Shown: one piece after another, positions 1 to 7,373 of the stretch
Numbering within the stretch: position 1 is the first letter of the stretch
Layout of the letters: every line of letters starts with the position of its first letter
Source of the DNA: Acholeplasmataceae bacterium
GTDB lineage: Bacteria > Bacillota > Negativicutes > Acidaminococcales > Acidaminococcaceae
Assembly: GCA_012744295.1 (NCBI GenBank)
Contig: JAAYIB010000095.1
Location: 1 to 14,255 of the forward strand
Direction of reading: 5' to 3'
DNA length: 14,255 nt
The notes under the pieces: model-generated
The model's input: only the letters and a program-made list of their open reading frames with translations
What the model was told of the DNA's origin: nothing
Database searches by the model: none
Program-made: the position numbers and the translations under genes

Positions 1-2110
1 ACACATAGTCCACTTTTTTTGCTGCCTCTAACGCGCCTTCGATGTTGTAAACCGTGTAACCCTGAGGACGCGGTATGTTCACCTTGGTCAGCAGTGCGTC
101 AAAACGTTCCCTGTCCTCCGCGGAATCGATGCTGTCAACACTTGAGCCAAGAATCCTGATACCGCACTCGGCAAGGGGTCCGGCCAGGTTGATGGCCGTC
201 TGTCCGCCGAACTGCACGATTACGCCCTCCGGCTTTTCCTTCTCTAAAATGTTCAGGACATCCTCAAGGGCCAGAGGCTCAAAATAGAGGCGGTCCGATG
301 TGTCAAAGTCGGTGCTGACCGTCTCGGGGTTGTTATTGATAATGATGGTTTCGTAGCCAAGTTCCTTCAGCGCCCAGACAGAGTGCACCGAACAATAGTC
401 GAACTCTACTCCCTGGCCGATGCGGATCGGGCCCGAGCCAAGGACAACCACTTTTTTGCGGTTGGAAACAACTACCTCGTCCTCTGTCGCATAGGTTGAA
501 TAATAGTAGGGCGTATAAGCCTCAAATTCGGCTGCACAGGTGTCAACCATCTTATAGGTCGGCAGAATGCCCCATTCCTTGCGTATCCTTCTGACCTCGG
601 CAGCCGTTTTGCCTACATATTCTGCAACGGTGGCATCGGCAAAACCCATTTTCTTGGCTTGGCGGAGCAGCTCGGCAGTCAAGGGCTCGGTTTTAAGCAC
701 CTTTTCCATGTCTACGATGTTGTGTATCTTGCGCAGAAAAAACCTGTCTATCTTCGTAATCCTGCGAATCTCTTCCAGATCCTTGCCGCGGCGGAAGGCT
801 TCTGCGATAACGAAGAAGCGGTCATCCATTACGTCCGCAATCTTGGCAAACAAAAGCTCATCTGAAAGCTCCTTCAATTCGGGCATCTCGAGGTGAATCA
901 GGCCGATTTCCAAAGAGCGGACAGCCTTTAAAAGGGCCGCTTCCATATTTCTTTCGATTGCCATAACTTCGCCGGTCGCCTTCATCTGCGTTCCGAGAGT
1001 CCTGTCAGCGGACACGAACTTGTCAAAAGGCCAGCGCGGTATCTTCAGGACAACGTAGTCCAGCGAAGGTTCAAAGCAGGCGGTAGTTTTCTGTGTTACC
1101 GCGTTTTGAATTTCGTCAAGCGTATAGCCGGCGGCAATCTTGCTGGCGACCTTCGCAATAGGATATCCTGTCGCCTTCGAGGCAAGCGCGGAAGAACGGC
1201 TGACGCGCGGGTTAACCTCGATTACTATGTAGCGTTCGGAGTCCGGGTCCAGTGCGAACTGCACGTTGCAGCTGCCTTCCACGCCCAGCTCGCAGACAAT
1301 GTTAATGGCCGCGGTGCGCAGCATCTGCACTTCGCGGTCATTAAGCGTCTGGCAAGGAGCCACAACTATGCTGTCACCGGTATGAACACCGACCGGGTCA
1401 AGGTTTTCCATGTTGCAGATCGTTACACAGTTGCCAGCAGAGTCACGTATTACCTCGTATTCGATTTCCTTCCACCCGGCGACGCTGCGCTCGATCAAGG
1501 CCTGGCCGATCAGGCTGTATTTCAATCCCCTGTTGACGATTTCGTCAAGCTCTTCCTCGCTTTCGGCGATACCGCCGCCTGTGCCGCCCAAAGTATAAGC
1601 AGGCCTTACTATCAGCGGAAAGCCGACCTTGTTGGCAAACTCTTTGGCCGCCCTGACCGTTTCCACAATCGTGCTTTCAGGAATCGGCTGGTTGATTTTT
1701 TCCATCGTCTCCTTGAAAAGCTCGCGATCCTCTGCTCTTTTGATGCTGTCAATGTTTGTTCCCAGAAGCTCGACCTTGTATTCCGCCAGAATTCCTTTTT
1801 CGTAAAGGTCAATCGCGAGATTCAGGCCAACCTGACCGCCAAGAGTTGCCAGGAGCGCGTCGGGGCGTTCCTTCCTGATGACGGTTTCGAGGAATTCCGA
1901 ATTCAGTGGCTCAACGTAAACCCTGTCGGCAATATTTGTATCGGTCATGATCGTGGCAGGATTGCTGTTGACAAGAACAACCTCGAGGTTCTCCTCCTTC
2001 AGGGCGCGGCATGCCTGCGTCCCGGCGTAATCAAACTCAGCCGCCTGGCCGATAATGATCGGGCCCGAACCAATCACGAGAACCTTCTTAATGTTTGTTT
2101 TCTTCGGCAT
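1..2110 (-). CDS. carB: Carbamoyl-phosphate synthase large subunit, partial (C-terminal part beyond left edge)
   Basis: Makes carbamoyl phosphate from bicarbonate, two ATP and ammonia delivered by CarA; the first step of pyrimidine (and arginine) synthesis. The reading frame begins MPKKTNIKKVLVIGSGPIII and stays open to the left edge, about 703 codons against roughly 1070 for the family. It therefore covers the first ATP-grasp half (typical GQAAEFDYAGTQACRALKEE stretch), the middle oligomerisation region and the start of the second ATP-grasp half (GSGPIRIGQGVEFDYCSVHS, which repeats the N-terminal signature as expected for this duplicated protein). The rest of the second half and the C-terminal allosteric domain lie outside. 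The ATG sits one base after the carA TGA. A GGAGGA Shine-Dalgarno sequence lies inside the end of carA, 8 bases upstream, so the two genes are probably translationally coupled. Last biosynthetic gene visible of the pyr operon; pyrK, pyrD, pyrF and pyrE could follow, but this cannot be seen. Confidence 0.97.
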   Translation of the reverse strand, partial: MPKKTNIKKVLVIGSGPIIIGQAAEFDYAGTQACRALKEENLEVVLVNSNPATIMTDTNIADRVYVEPLNSEFLETVIRKERPDALLATLGGQVGLNLAIDLYEKGILAEYKVELLGTNIDSIKRAEDRELFKETMEKINQPIPESTIVETVRAAKEFANKVGFPLIVRPAYTLGGTGGGIAESEEELDEIVNRGLKYSLIGQALIERSVAGWKEIEYEVIRDSAGNCVTICNMENLDPVGVHTGDSIVVAPCQTLNDREVQMLRTAAINIVCELGVEGSCNVQFALDPDSERYIVIEVNPRVSRSSALASKATGYPIAKVASKIAAGYTLDEIQNAVTQKTTACFEPSLDYVVLKIPRWPFDKFVSADRTLGTQMKATGEVMAIERNMEAALLKAVRSLEIGLIHLEMPELKELSDELLFAKIADVMDDRFFVIAEAFRRGKDLEEIRRITKIDRFFLRKIHNIVDMEKVLKTEPLTAELLRQAKKMGFADATVAEYVGKTAAEVRRIRKEWGILPTYKMVDTCAAEFEAYTPYYYSTYATEDEVVVSNRKKVVVLGSGPIRIGQGVEFDYCSVHSVWALKELGYETIIINNNPETVSTDFDTSDRLYFEPLALEDVLNILEKEKPEGVIVQFGGQTAINLAGPLAECGIRILGSSVDSIDSAEDRERFDALLTKVNIPRPQGYTVYNIEGALEAAKKVDYV

Positions 2111-2111
2111 C

Positions 2112-3182
2112 TCAGCATTCCTCCATCATTTTGATAAAACGTTCGAATAAATATTCATGTCCGGAGGGCCCGGGAGACGCTTCCGGATGGTATTGAACCG
2201 TAAAGCTCGGATGGTCATGATACTTCAGGCCCTCAATCGTTCCGTCATTCAGTGAAACATTCGTCACTTCGACGTTGAGACCCTTGATGGACTCTTCCGA
2301 TACCACGTAGCCATGGTTTTGGGAGGAAATGACAACCTTGTTCTCCAAAAGGTCCTTGACCGGATGATTGATGCCGCGATGACCGAAAGGCAGTTTGAAG
2401 GTGTCTGCGCCATTAGCCAGAGCCATAACCTGATGCCCCATGCAAATGCCGAAAATCGGTTTTTTCCCCAGCAATTCCCTGACCGTTTCGACAACTTGTC
2501 CCAGATCCTTGGGGTCTCCCGGTCCGTTGGAAAGGAAGATGCCGTCGGGATTCAGGGCCAGAATATCTTCAGCCGGTGTTAATGCCGGAAACACCGTCAG
2601 CTTGCAGTCAAACCCGGCCAGAGACGTCAGGATGTGCTGTTTTACACCAAGGTCAAGCACCGCGACGTGATGCCTGCCCTTGCCCATTGTATAGATATGC
2701 TTGGTCGTAACCTTGGCCACCTGCCCATGCTCTTCAGGAGCCGCAAGCAGCGCGTCGATTTCTTCCTGCGGCATGTCCGCGGGCACAATAACGCCGGCCA
2801 ATGTCCCGTGACGACGAATAATACGCGTAATGGCGCGAGTGTCGACACCGGTCAGAACAGGCACGTCATGTCTTTCCAAAAATTCGGGCAGGGATTCTTC
2901 ACTGCGCCAGTTGCTCGGCTCCGTACAGAGCTCGCTCACGATCAGCCCCTGGTACCAGCACTTCTCGGACTGATTGTACATCGCGTTACAGCCGTAGTTG
3001 CCGACCAGCGGATAGGTCAGGACGACAATCTGATCGCAGAACGACGGATCCGTCATCGTTTCCTGATAGCCGCTCATTCCGGTTGTAAAAACCACCTCGC
3101 CGACAGCATTGCGCTTTCCGTACAAATCACCCTCGAAAACGCTGCCGTCCTTCAAAACCAACTTTCCTTTTATCTTGCGCAT
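2112..3182 (-). CDS. carA: Carbamoyl-phosphate synthase small subunit (glutamine amidotransferase)
   Basis: Hydrolyses glutamine and channels ammonia to CarB. At 356 residues it is of normal family length. The N-terminal CPSase small-chain domain (about residues 1-145, with the motif FTTGMSGYQE) is followed by a class I glutamine amidotransferase domain from about 170. The nucleophile is Cys247 in GICMGHQ, and the catalytic His332 and Glu334 lie in QYHPEASPGP. SNGPGDP at about 218-224 forms the oxyanion-hole region. All key residues are present, so it should be active. The ATG lies inside the last codons of pyrC (13-base overlap) with only a modest upstream GAGATGG, which suggests coupling to pyrC translation. 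Expressed from the PyrR-controlled promoter upstream of pyrB. A separate arginine-specific copy of this enzyme cannot be excluded elsewhere, but the operon position marks this one as the pyrimidine enzyme. Confidence 0.97.
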   Translation of the reverse strand: MRKIKGKLVLKDGSVFEGDLYGKRNAVGEVVFTTGMSGYQETMTDPSFCDQIVVLTYPLVGNYGCNAMYNQSEKCWYQGLIVSELCTEPSNWRSEESLPEFLERHDVPVLTGVDTRAITRIIRRHGTLAGVIVPADMPQEEIDALLAAPEEHGQVAKVTTKHIYTMGKGRHHVAVLDLGVKQHILTSLAGFDCKLTVFPALTPAEDILALNPDGIFLSNGPGDPKDLGQVVETVRELLGKKPIFGICMGHQVMALANGADTFKLPFGHRGINHPVKDLLENKVVISSQNHGYVVSEESIKGLNVEVTNVSLNDGTIEGLKYHDHPSFTVQYHPEASPGPSGHEYLFERFIKMMEEC

Positions 3183-4462
3183 ACAACACCATCTCTCATC
3201 ACAAATTTACCTGCCACCATGGTCGCGACCGCCTTGCCCTTGCAGGCCCTGCCTTCAAAGGGGGTCAGCTTACCGCGTGTATAAAATTTCACACTGTCGA
3301 CGACCCACTCCTTGTTTAAGTCCATTATAGTTATGTCTGCAGGCATGCCCACTTTTAAACTTCCAGCTTTTAGTGAAAAAATATTCGCAGGCTCCGTACT
3401 CATTTTACCAATAATTTCATTGATTGTGAATAGCTTGGTGTGATAAAGTTCTGTCAAAATTATTCCGAGCGAAGTTTCGAGGCCGCAAAAACCGCAGGGA
3501 GCATAACGGAATTCCACGTCTTTTTCTTCAGGCGCGTGCGGTGCGTGGTCCGTAACGATAGCATCGACCGTGCCGTCCTTGAGCGCGATCCTGGCCGCCT
3601 CGACGTGCTCTATTGAACGCAGCGGCGGCGAAACCCTCGTTGCGGTATCATAGCCGGCGCAGGCTTCGTCCGTCAGAGTCAGATGATGCACGGTCACCTC
3701 GCAGGTCACCGGCACGCCCCTCTTTTTCGCCTGGCGAATCAACTCGAAGGCTCCCTTGCTTGCAACATGTGCAATGTGAATGTGAGTTTTCGTGTATTCC
3801 GCCACCAGAATGTCCCTGGCAACCGCTATATCCTCGGCAATGGCCGGAACTCCCGGCACGCCGATGCGTGCGGAAACAGCTCCTTCATGCATGAAGCCGT
3901 CGGAGTCAAGTTCCGGGTCGATCGAGTGGCTGATCAGGATTTTATCAAAGGACGAAATGTACTGCGCAGCCAGAGTGAAAATGCGAGAGCTTGAGACAAA
4001 GCTGCCATCGTCCGAAAAGGCCATTGCGCCCTTTTGGGCCATGTCTCCCATTTCGGCAAGCTCCTTGCCCCCAAGGCCTTTCGTGATTGCGCCGACGACT
4101 TCGACATTGACATAACCTTCACTCGAAGACCTGTCCTTGATGCCGGAGACCAGTATCGAACTATCGACGACCGGCTTTGTGTTCGGCATGCAGGCAATCG
4201 TGGTGACTCCGCCAGCAGCCGCTGCCATGGTACCCGTGATAATGTCTTCCTTGGCTTCAAGACCAGGTTCCCTCAGGTGCGTATGAACATCTATGAGGCC
4301 CGGTGCAATCACAAGGCCATCTGCATCAAATACCTCGTCAGCTGCTTCGTCAATTGCGGCGGCCAGCATTTTGACGACTCCGCCTTCTATTAATAAGTCC
4401 ATTTTTGCGTCCAGGTTCTGGCTTGGATCTACAACTCTTCCGTTCTTAATCAATGTTCTCAA
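3170..4462 (-). CDS. pyrC: Dihydroorotase (class I, zinc metalloenzyme)
   Basis: Cyclises N-carbamoyl-aspartate to dihydroorotate, the third step of pyrimidine synthesis. The 430-residue length and the sequence DVHTHLREPG mark a class I enzyme of the Bacillus/Aquifex type. Metal ligands His60 and His62 (HTH) are visible. Asp152 (FSDDG) stands in the position that bridges the metals in this class, and His179, His232 (IAHVAS) and the catalytic Asp305 (VTDHAPH) are all present. The substrate-binding CMPNTKP motif lies at about 91-97. The start codon is TTG at 4462: it gives the expected N-terminus M-R-T-L-I-K-N-G-R and is preceded by a G-rich run (GGGGGG) about 8 bases upstream. It overlaps the pyrB stop by 17 bases, so translation is probably coupled. 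An ATG start is not available nearby in frame. Confidence 0.97.
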   Translation of the reverse strand: MRTLIKNGRVVDPSQNLDAKMDLLIEGGVVKMLAAAIDEAADEVFDADGLVIAPGLIDVHTHLREPGLEAKEDIITGTMAAAAGGVTTIACMPNTKPVVDSSILVSGIKDRSSSEGYVNVEVVGAITKGLGGKELAEMGDMAQKGAMAFSDDGSFVSSSRIFTLAAQYISSFDKILISHSIDPELDSDGFMHEGAVSARIGVPGVPAIAEDIAVARDILVAEYTKTHIHIAHVASKGAFELIRQAKKRGVPVTCEVTVHHLTLTDEACAGYDTATRVSPPLRSIEHVEAARIALKDGTVDAIVTDHAPHAPEEKDVEFRYAPCGFCGLETSLGIILTELYHTKLFTINEIIGKMSTEPANIFSLKAGSLKVGMPADITIMDLNKEWVVDSVKFYTRGKLTPFEGRACKGKAVATMVAGKFVMRDGVVCAR

Positions 4463-5402
4463 TTTTTTTGCCCCCCGTCAGTGTCAAGAATAACAAGGCC
4501 ATTCGTACTGCCACGCCGTTTTGCACTTCGTCCCTGATTGCCGCGTTGTCGCAGTAGCCGACTTCCCAGGAAATCTCCAGGCCTCTGTTCATAGGTCCCG
4601 GATGCAGGACGATTACGTCAGGCTTTGCCAGTTTCAGTTTTTGCTCGTTGATGCCGAAGATCCGGGCGTATTCGCGCGGCGTCGGGAAAAGGCCGCTTTT
4701 CTGCCTTTCCAGCTGTATGCGCAGAATATCGACCACGTCAGCTCCTTCGATGGCCTCTTCGACCCTCTGGTGCACCGTTACCCCCAGTTTTTCGATGTCG
4801 TGGGGAATCAAGGTTGCGGGTCCTGCCACGTGCACATCGGCGCCGAGTTTTGTCCAGGCGGCAATGTTGCTTCTGGCAACTCGGCTGTAGAGAATATCGC
4901 CGACAATGGCCATTTTTAAGTTTTTGAAGTCCCTGCCCTTTTCCCTGATGGTAAACATGTCAAGCAGCCCCTGCGTAGGATGAGCATGCGCCCCGTCACC
5001 GGCATTGATGACGACGGCGTCGGAAATCCCGGCAGCATAGGCAGAGGAACCCTCGACCGGATGGCGCATGACTATGGCGTCGCACGCCATCGCCTGCACT
5101 GTAAGGATGGTGTCGCGCAAACATTCTCCCTTGGTTACGCTTGAGCCCGCTGTCGTAATGTTGACCACGTCGGCGCCAAGGTACTTGCCGGCAAGCTCGA
5201 AGGAGGTTCTCGTCCTGGTGCTGGCCTCGTAGAAAAGGTTGATAATGGACTTGCCGCGCAGTGATGGAACCTTCTTGATGTCTCTCTTCATAATTTTCTT
5301 CATTTCCATCGCCGTCTGCATCACAAGCTCGTACTCTTCCACGCTCATCGATGCCAGGTCCAAAATATCCTTACCGGAGAGTGATACATTTGCTTTTGCC
5401 AT
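4446..5402 (-). CDS. pyrB: Aspartate carbamoyltransferase catalytic subunit
   Basis: Transfers the carbamoyl group to aspartate, the committed step of pyrimidine synthesis. The 318-residue chain has the carbamoyl-phosphate loop STRTRTSFE (61-69), the mobile loop with Lys91 in SSVTKGE, RHPVEG around 113-118, HPTQ at 141-144 and LHPGPMNRG at 267-274, so both substrate sites are complete. No regulatory subunit gene (pyrI) is visible next to it, as is usual in Bacillota, where the catalytic trimer acts alone and control is at transcription. First gene of the operon: an ideal GGAGGT Shine-Dalgarno sequence (5409-5414) lies 6 bases before the ATG. The second leader terminator ends about 30 bases upstream of the start codon, so any transcript that escapes attenuation is immediately translated here. 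Confidence 0.97.
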   Translation of the reverse strand: MAKANVSLSGKDILDLASMSVEEYELVMQTAMEMKKIMKRDIKKVPSLRGKSIINLFYEASTRTRTSFELAGKYLGADVVNITTAGSSVTKGECLRDTILTVQAMACDAIVMRHPVEGSSAYAAGISDAVVINAGDGAHAHPTQGLLDMFTIREKGRDFKNLKMAIVGDILYSRVARSNIAAWTKLGADVHVAGPATLIPHDIEKLGVTVHQRVEEAIEGADVVDILRIQLERQKSGLFPTPREYARIFGINEQKLKLAKPDVIVLHPGPMNRGLEISWEVGYCDNAAIRDEVQNGVAVRMALLFLTLTGGKKIENID

Positions 5403-5431
5403 TTTCTTACCTCCAAAACAATTTTTACTTC

Positions 5432-5465
5432 AAAAAAAACGCCCATCGCAAAGAGCAATAGGCGC
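5432..5465 (-). terminator. pyr leader terminator 2 (PyrR-controlled attenuator, proximal to pyrB)
   Basis: On the minus strand a 10-pair stem (5440-5449 with 5455-5464, two G-U pairs, 5-base loop) is followed directly by eight U residues (5432-5439). It stands between PyrR box 2 and the pyrB ribosome site. The CUCUU in its upstream arm and loop can pair with AAGAG at the 3' side of PyrR box 2, giving a mutually exclusive antiterminator. That is the arrangement expected for PyrR attenuation. Confidence 0.85.
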
Positions 5466-5501
5466 AATTATAACAAATGATGATGCTTATACTTGTTACA
5501 A

Positions 5502-5538
5502 CACTCTTACTGATCTCTCTGAATCACTTAAAGATGTG
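5502..5538 (-). promoter_or_regulatory. PyrR-binding hairpin 2 (anti-antiterminator)
   Basis: The minus-strand RNA folds with a lower stem CAC-a-UCUU against AAGA-GUG and an upper stem UGAUU against GAUCA. The loop is CAGAGA (5516-5521), which fits the PyrR loop pattern C-N-G-N-G-A and is the loop known from Bacillus pyr leaders. Binding of UMP- or UTP-loaded PyrR would hold this hairpin and allow terminator 2 to form. It is less GC-rich in the upper stem than box 1 and departs from the usual UCC before the loop, so affinity may be lower. The fold was made by eye. Confidence 0.75.
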
Positions 5539-5542
5539 AGGT

Positions 5543-5585
5543 ACACAAAAATAAAGCCTTCCTGTCCGCAAATGACAAGAAGGCT
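5543..5585 (-). terminator. pyr leader terminator 1 (PyrR-controlled attenuator, distal)
   Basis: On the minus strand a 12-pair stem (5555-5566 with 5574-5585, one G-U pair, 7-base loop) is followed by UUUAUUUUU. The upstream arm, with CCUU and GUC, can pair instead with AAGG and GAC from the 3' half of PyrR box 1 to make an antiterminator. Position and alternative pairing identify it as the terminator of the first PyrR attenuator. Confidence 0.88.
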
Positions 5586-5602
5586 CATGGCTCATTCCAA
5601 AA

Positions 5603-5637
5603 ATCCTTACCAAGTCTCACGGGACTAGTTTAAAGGT
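5603..5637 (-). promoter_or_regulatory. PyrR-binding hairpin 1 (anti-antiterminator)
   Basis: The minus-strand RNA contains AGUC-CCGUGA-GACU flanked by CCUU and AAGG, closely matching the PyrR-binding element of Bacillota pyr leaders. The loop CCGUGA (5617-5622) fits C-N-G-N-G-A, with the stem AGUC/GACU above an internal mismatch and a lower stem CCUU/AAGG. Known role of the family: PyrR with bound UMP or UTP stabilises this hairpin, prevents the antiterminator and stops transcription when pyrimidines are plentiful. The pyrR gene itself is not in this window. Confidence 0.9.
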
Positions 5638-5655
5638 ACTATTCTGTTGTAGTGA

Positions 5656-5684
5656 ATTTTATCACCTGCGGCGGAAAAAGTCAA
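5656..5684 (-). promoter_or_regulatory. Promoter of the pyrBC-carAB operon
   Basis: Minus strand: -35 TTGACT (5679-5684), 17-base spacer, -10 TAAAAT (5656-5661) with an extended TGn element. The expected transcript start near 5649 lies about a dozen bases before PyrR box 1, which fits a sigma-A promoter driving the attenuated leader. It lies between the amidohydrolase stop (5698) and the leader, so the operon does not depend on read-through from upstream. Confidence 0.75.
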
Positions 5685-5697
5685 ATGTATTCCGCGA

Positions 5698-6999
5698 TTA
5701 TTTTGCCGCAAAATGCCGGGCAAGAACCGTCAGGAATGCCACGCTTTTTGGCAGGCAGTCCTCGTTAAAATCAAACGCGGAGTTGTGGTGCCCTGCTTTC
5801 AGCACGGAGCCAAACATCATGTAAACCGCCTTGCCGCCCTGCTGCTGCACGCGCTCCATGAAGTAGGAGCAGTCTTCGCTGGCGCCGAGATTGACCTTGG
5901 GCACAACCTCGGCAAATTTGCCTGAAGCCGTTGCCAGGTCGTAAACTTCACGGCCCATTTCTTCATCGAGTGAACAGGAAGGAGCGCCTCCTACCTCGTC
6001 GATGGCAACCTCGACATTATAAAGGTCTGCCGACGCCTTGAGCATTCTTTTGGCTTCGCTGACCATGAATTCATTGACTTCCGTGTTGCCGCCGCGCGTT
6101 TCCAGCTTAATTACCGCTCTGTCGGGAAGCACGTTGCGGCCTGTACCGGCATCAAGCACGCCGACATTGATGCGGGATACGCCCTTGCCGTGCCGTGAAA
6201 TCGAGTGTAGGGCAATACTTGCCGCAGCTGCCGCCAGAAGTGCGTTGCGTCCCTCTTCCGGCGCCGCTCCCGCATGGCTCGACTTACCTTTGAAATGCGC
6301 GTCAAGCTTTGTCGTTGCCAAAAAACCGTCCGTCATACAGGCCAGCATATTGTCCCTGTTGGCATTGAAGCCGATGTGGCCGGAGAGGAAGTAGTCGACA
6401 TCGTCAACTATGCCGCTGGCGACCATAGCCCTGGCACCGCGCACGCCTTCCTCTCCCGGCTGGAAGATTATTTTTAAAACGCCGCACATCTCGTCCTTGT
6501 GGCGAGCGAGCATCCCGGCTACGCCAAGGCCAACCGTGACATGCCCATCATGGCCGCACGCGTGCATCAGGCCGGCGTGAACCGAGCGAAAACCCTCGCT
6601 CGCCGGCCGATGAGTCGCTTCATTTGTTTCATCAACCTCGTTGGAATCCATATCGAAGCGCATGCCGACAACCTTGCCCGGCCTCGCAAACTTCATGATG
6701 CCGACTACGCCCGTCTTGCCGCCTCGCATCTTTTCAACCCAGCGGGGGTCGGCCCCTTCGGCCAACGCCCTTTGCATTGCCTTCGCCAGAACTTCCTCGT
6801 CGGGAACACCCATCATCGCCTCGGCCTGCACGACTTCAGAGCCGCACAGCACTTCGTAACCCAACTCTTCCAAGGTGCTTGCCACCATCGACGCCGTGCG
6901 GAACTCAGTCCAGGCTGATTCAGGGTGCTTATGCAAGTCACGCCTCCGGCTTACAAGCTCTTCCTGCATTGCTGCGGCTTCCTGCCATATTTTTTCCAT
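5698..6999 (-). CDS. M20 family amidohydrolase, AbgA-like (p-aminobenzoyl-glutamate hydrolase subunit A type)
   Basis: Zinc-dependent cytoplasmic amidohydrolase that cleaves an N-acyl or aminobenzoyl amino acid. The 433 residues appear collinear with E. coli AbgA (436, recalled), sharing the N-terminal RRRDLHKHPES-WTEFRTA region and the extra segment around 55-95 that simpler M20 amidohydrolases lack. Metal-site motifs: HACGHDGH at 146-153, QPGEEG at 180-185 with the catalytic Glu pair, His208 (SGHIG), and AGHHNSAFDF at 402-411. SHAGAAPEEGRNAL at 241-254 starts the dimerisation domain. The start is set by GAGGGGG (7007-7013), 7 bases before the ATG. The zinc-ribbon gene lies 25 bases upstream on the same strand and is probably co-transcribed. 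Neither the partner subunit gene abgB nor the transporter abgT is present, so the true substrate is uncertain. M20 membership is near certain; the AbgA function is an inference from similarity. Confidence 0.88.
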   Translation of the reverse strand: MEKIWQEAAAMQEELVSRRRDLHKHPESAWTEFRTASMVASTLEELGYEVLCGSEVVQAEAMMGVPDEEVLAKAMQRALAEGADPRWVEKMRGGKTGVVGIMKFARPGKVVGMRFDMDSNEVDETNEATHRPASEGFRSVHAGLMHACGHDGHVTVGLGVAGMLARHKDEMCGVLKIIFQPGEEGVRGARAMVASGIVDDVDYFLSGHIGFNANRDNMLACMTDGFLATTKLDAHFKGKSSHAGAAPEEGRNALLAAAAASIALHSISRHGKGVSRINVGVLDAGTGRNVLPDRAVIKLETRGGNTEVNEFMVSEAKRMLKASADLYNVEVAIDEVGGAPSCSLDEEMGREVYDLATASGKFAEVVPKVNLGASEDCSYFMERVQQQGGKAVYMMFGSVLKAGHHNSAFDFNEDCLPKSVAFLTVLARHFAAK

Positions 7000-7024
7000 A
7001 AAAAAACCCCCTCAAAGTTAAATG

Positions 7025-7228
7025 TTATGTAAATAATACAAGTTGATTGCTGTCAATCGGCAAAAATACCTCGTTTTGAATCTTGCGGTTTTTCTTAGTA
7101 ACCCATTTCCCGCAAACAGGGCAGCCGATTATCGCATCAGGGAGCGCCCAGGCCAGATGCTTGCCGCAGCCGGGACAAACGAATTCTATCTGCAATTGGG
7201 AAAACTGAAGCTTGTCCCGTTTCGCCAT
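7025..7228 (-). CDS. Small zinc-ribbon protein, function unknown
   Basis: A 67-residue protein starting MAKRDKLQFS with two CxxC knuckles (Cys18/Cys21 and Cys36/Cys39, separated by 14 residues), the pattern of a four-cysteine zinc ribbon. The C-terminus is basic and then hydrophobic. The frame is open further upstream (to 7321), but a TATAAT hexamer occupies 7260-7265. The start is therefore placed downstream of it at 7228, after a purine-rich GGGATGGGACAGG; an ATG at 7246 is an alternative. It ends 25 bases before the AbgA-like amidohydrolase on the same strand, so the two probably form an operon. I do not recognise the family. A nucleic-acid or protein binding role is possible, but nothing in the sequence decides this. 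Confidence 0.7.
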   Translation of the reverse strand: MAKRDKLQFSQLQIEFVCPGCGKHLAWALPDAIIGCPVCGKWVTKKNRKIQNEVFLPIDSNQLVLFT

Positions 7229-7259
7229 CCTGTCCCATCCCTTCATATTTTCTTCGTTC

Positions 7260-7288
7260 ATTATACTATAGAGTGCGGCAAATTGCAG
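7260..7288 (-). promoter_or_regulatory. Possible promoter of the zinc-ribbon/amidohydrolase pair
   Basis: Minus strand: a perfect -10 TATAAT (7260-7265) with a weak -35 (CTGCAA, 7283-7288) at 17-base spacing. It is divergent from the promoter at 7311-7339. The -10 is convincing and the -35 is poor. Confidence 0.45.
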
Positions 7289-7310
7289 TACGAGGCTATA
7301 TTTTTTTAAA

Positions 7311-7339
7311 TGGACAAACATAGGCTTTTAGTCTATGCT
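7311..7339 (+). promoter_or_regulatory. Promoter of the gene at 7374
   Basis: -35 TGGACA (7311-7316), 17-base spacer, -10 TATGCT (7334-7339). The expected start near 7346 leaves a short leader before the ribosome site. The -10 covers an in-frame ATG at 7335, which therefore cannot be the start codon. Confidence 0.55.
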
Positions 7340-7373
7340 ATTAATTAAGAAAGAGAAATGTGGGGTGAAGAAA

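Noticed and set aside
1106..2134. Long plus-strand frame of 342 codons
   Set aside because: It lies opposite carB, whose frame encodes clear carbamoyl-phosphate synthase signatures. The plus frame has no family resemblance and no ribosome site.
2634..3284. Plus-strand frame of 216 codons
   Set aside because: Antisense shadow of carA and the end of pyrC, without recognisable protein features.
5239..5628. Plus-strand frame of 129 codons running through the pyr leader
   Set aside because: It crosses the start of pyrB and both attenuator hairpins on the wrong strand; the RNA structures explain this sequence better.
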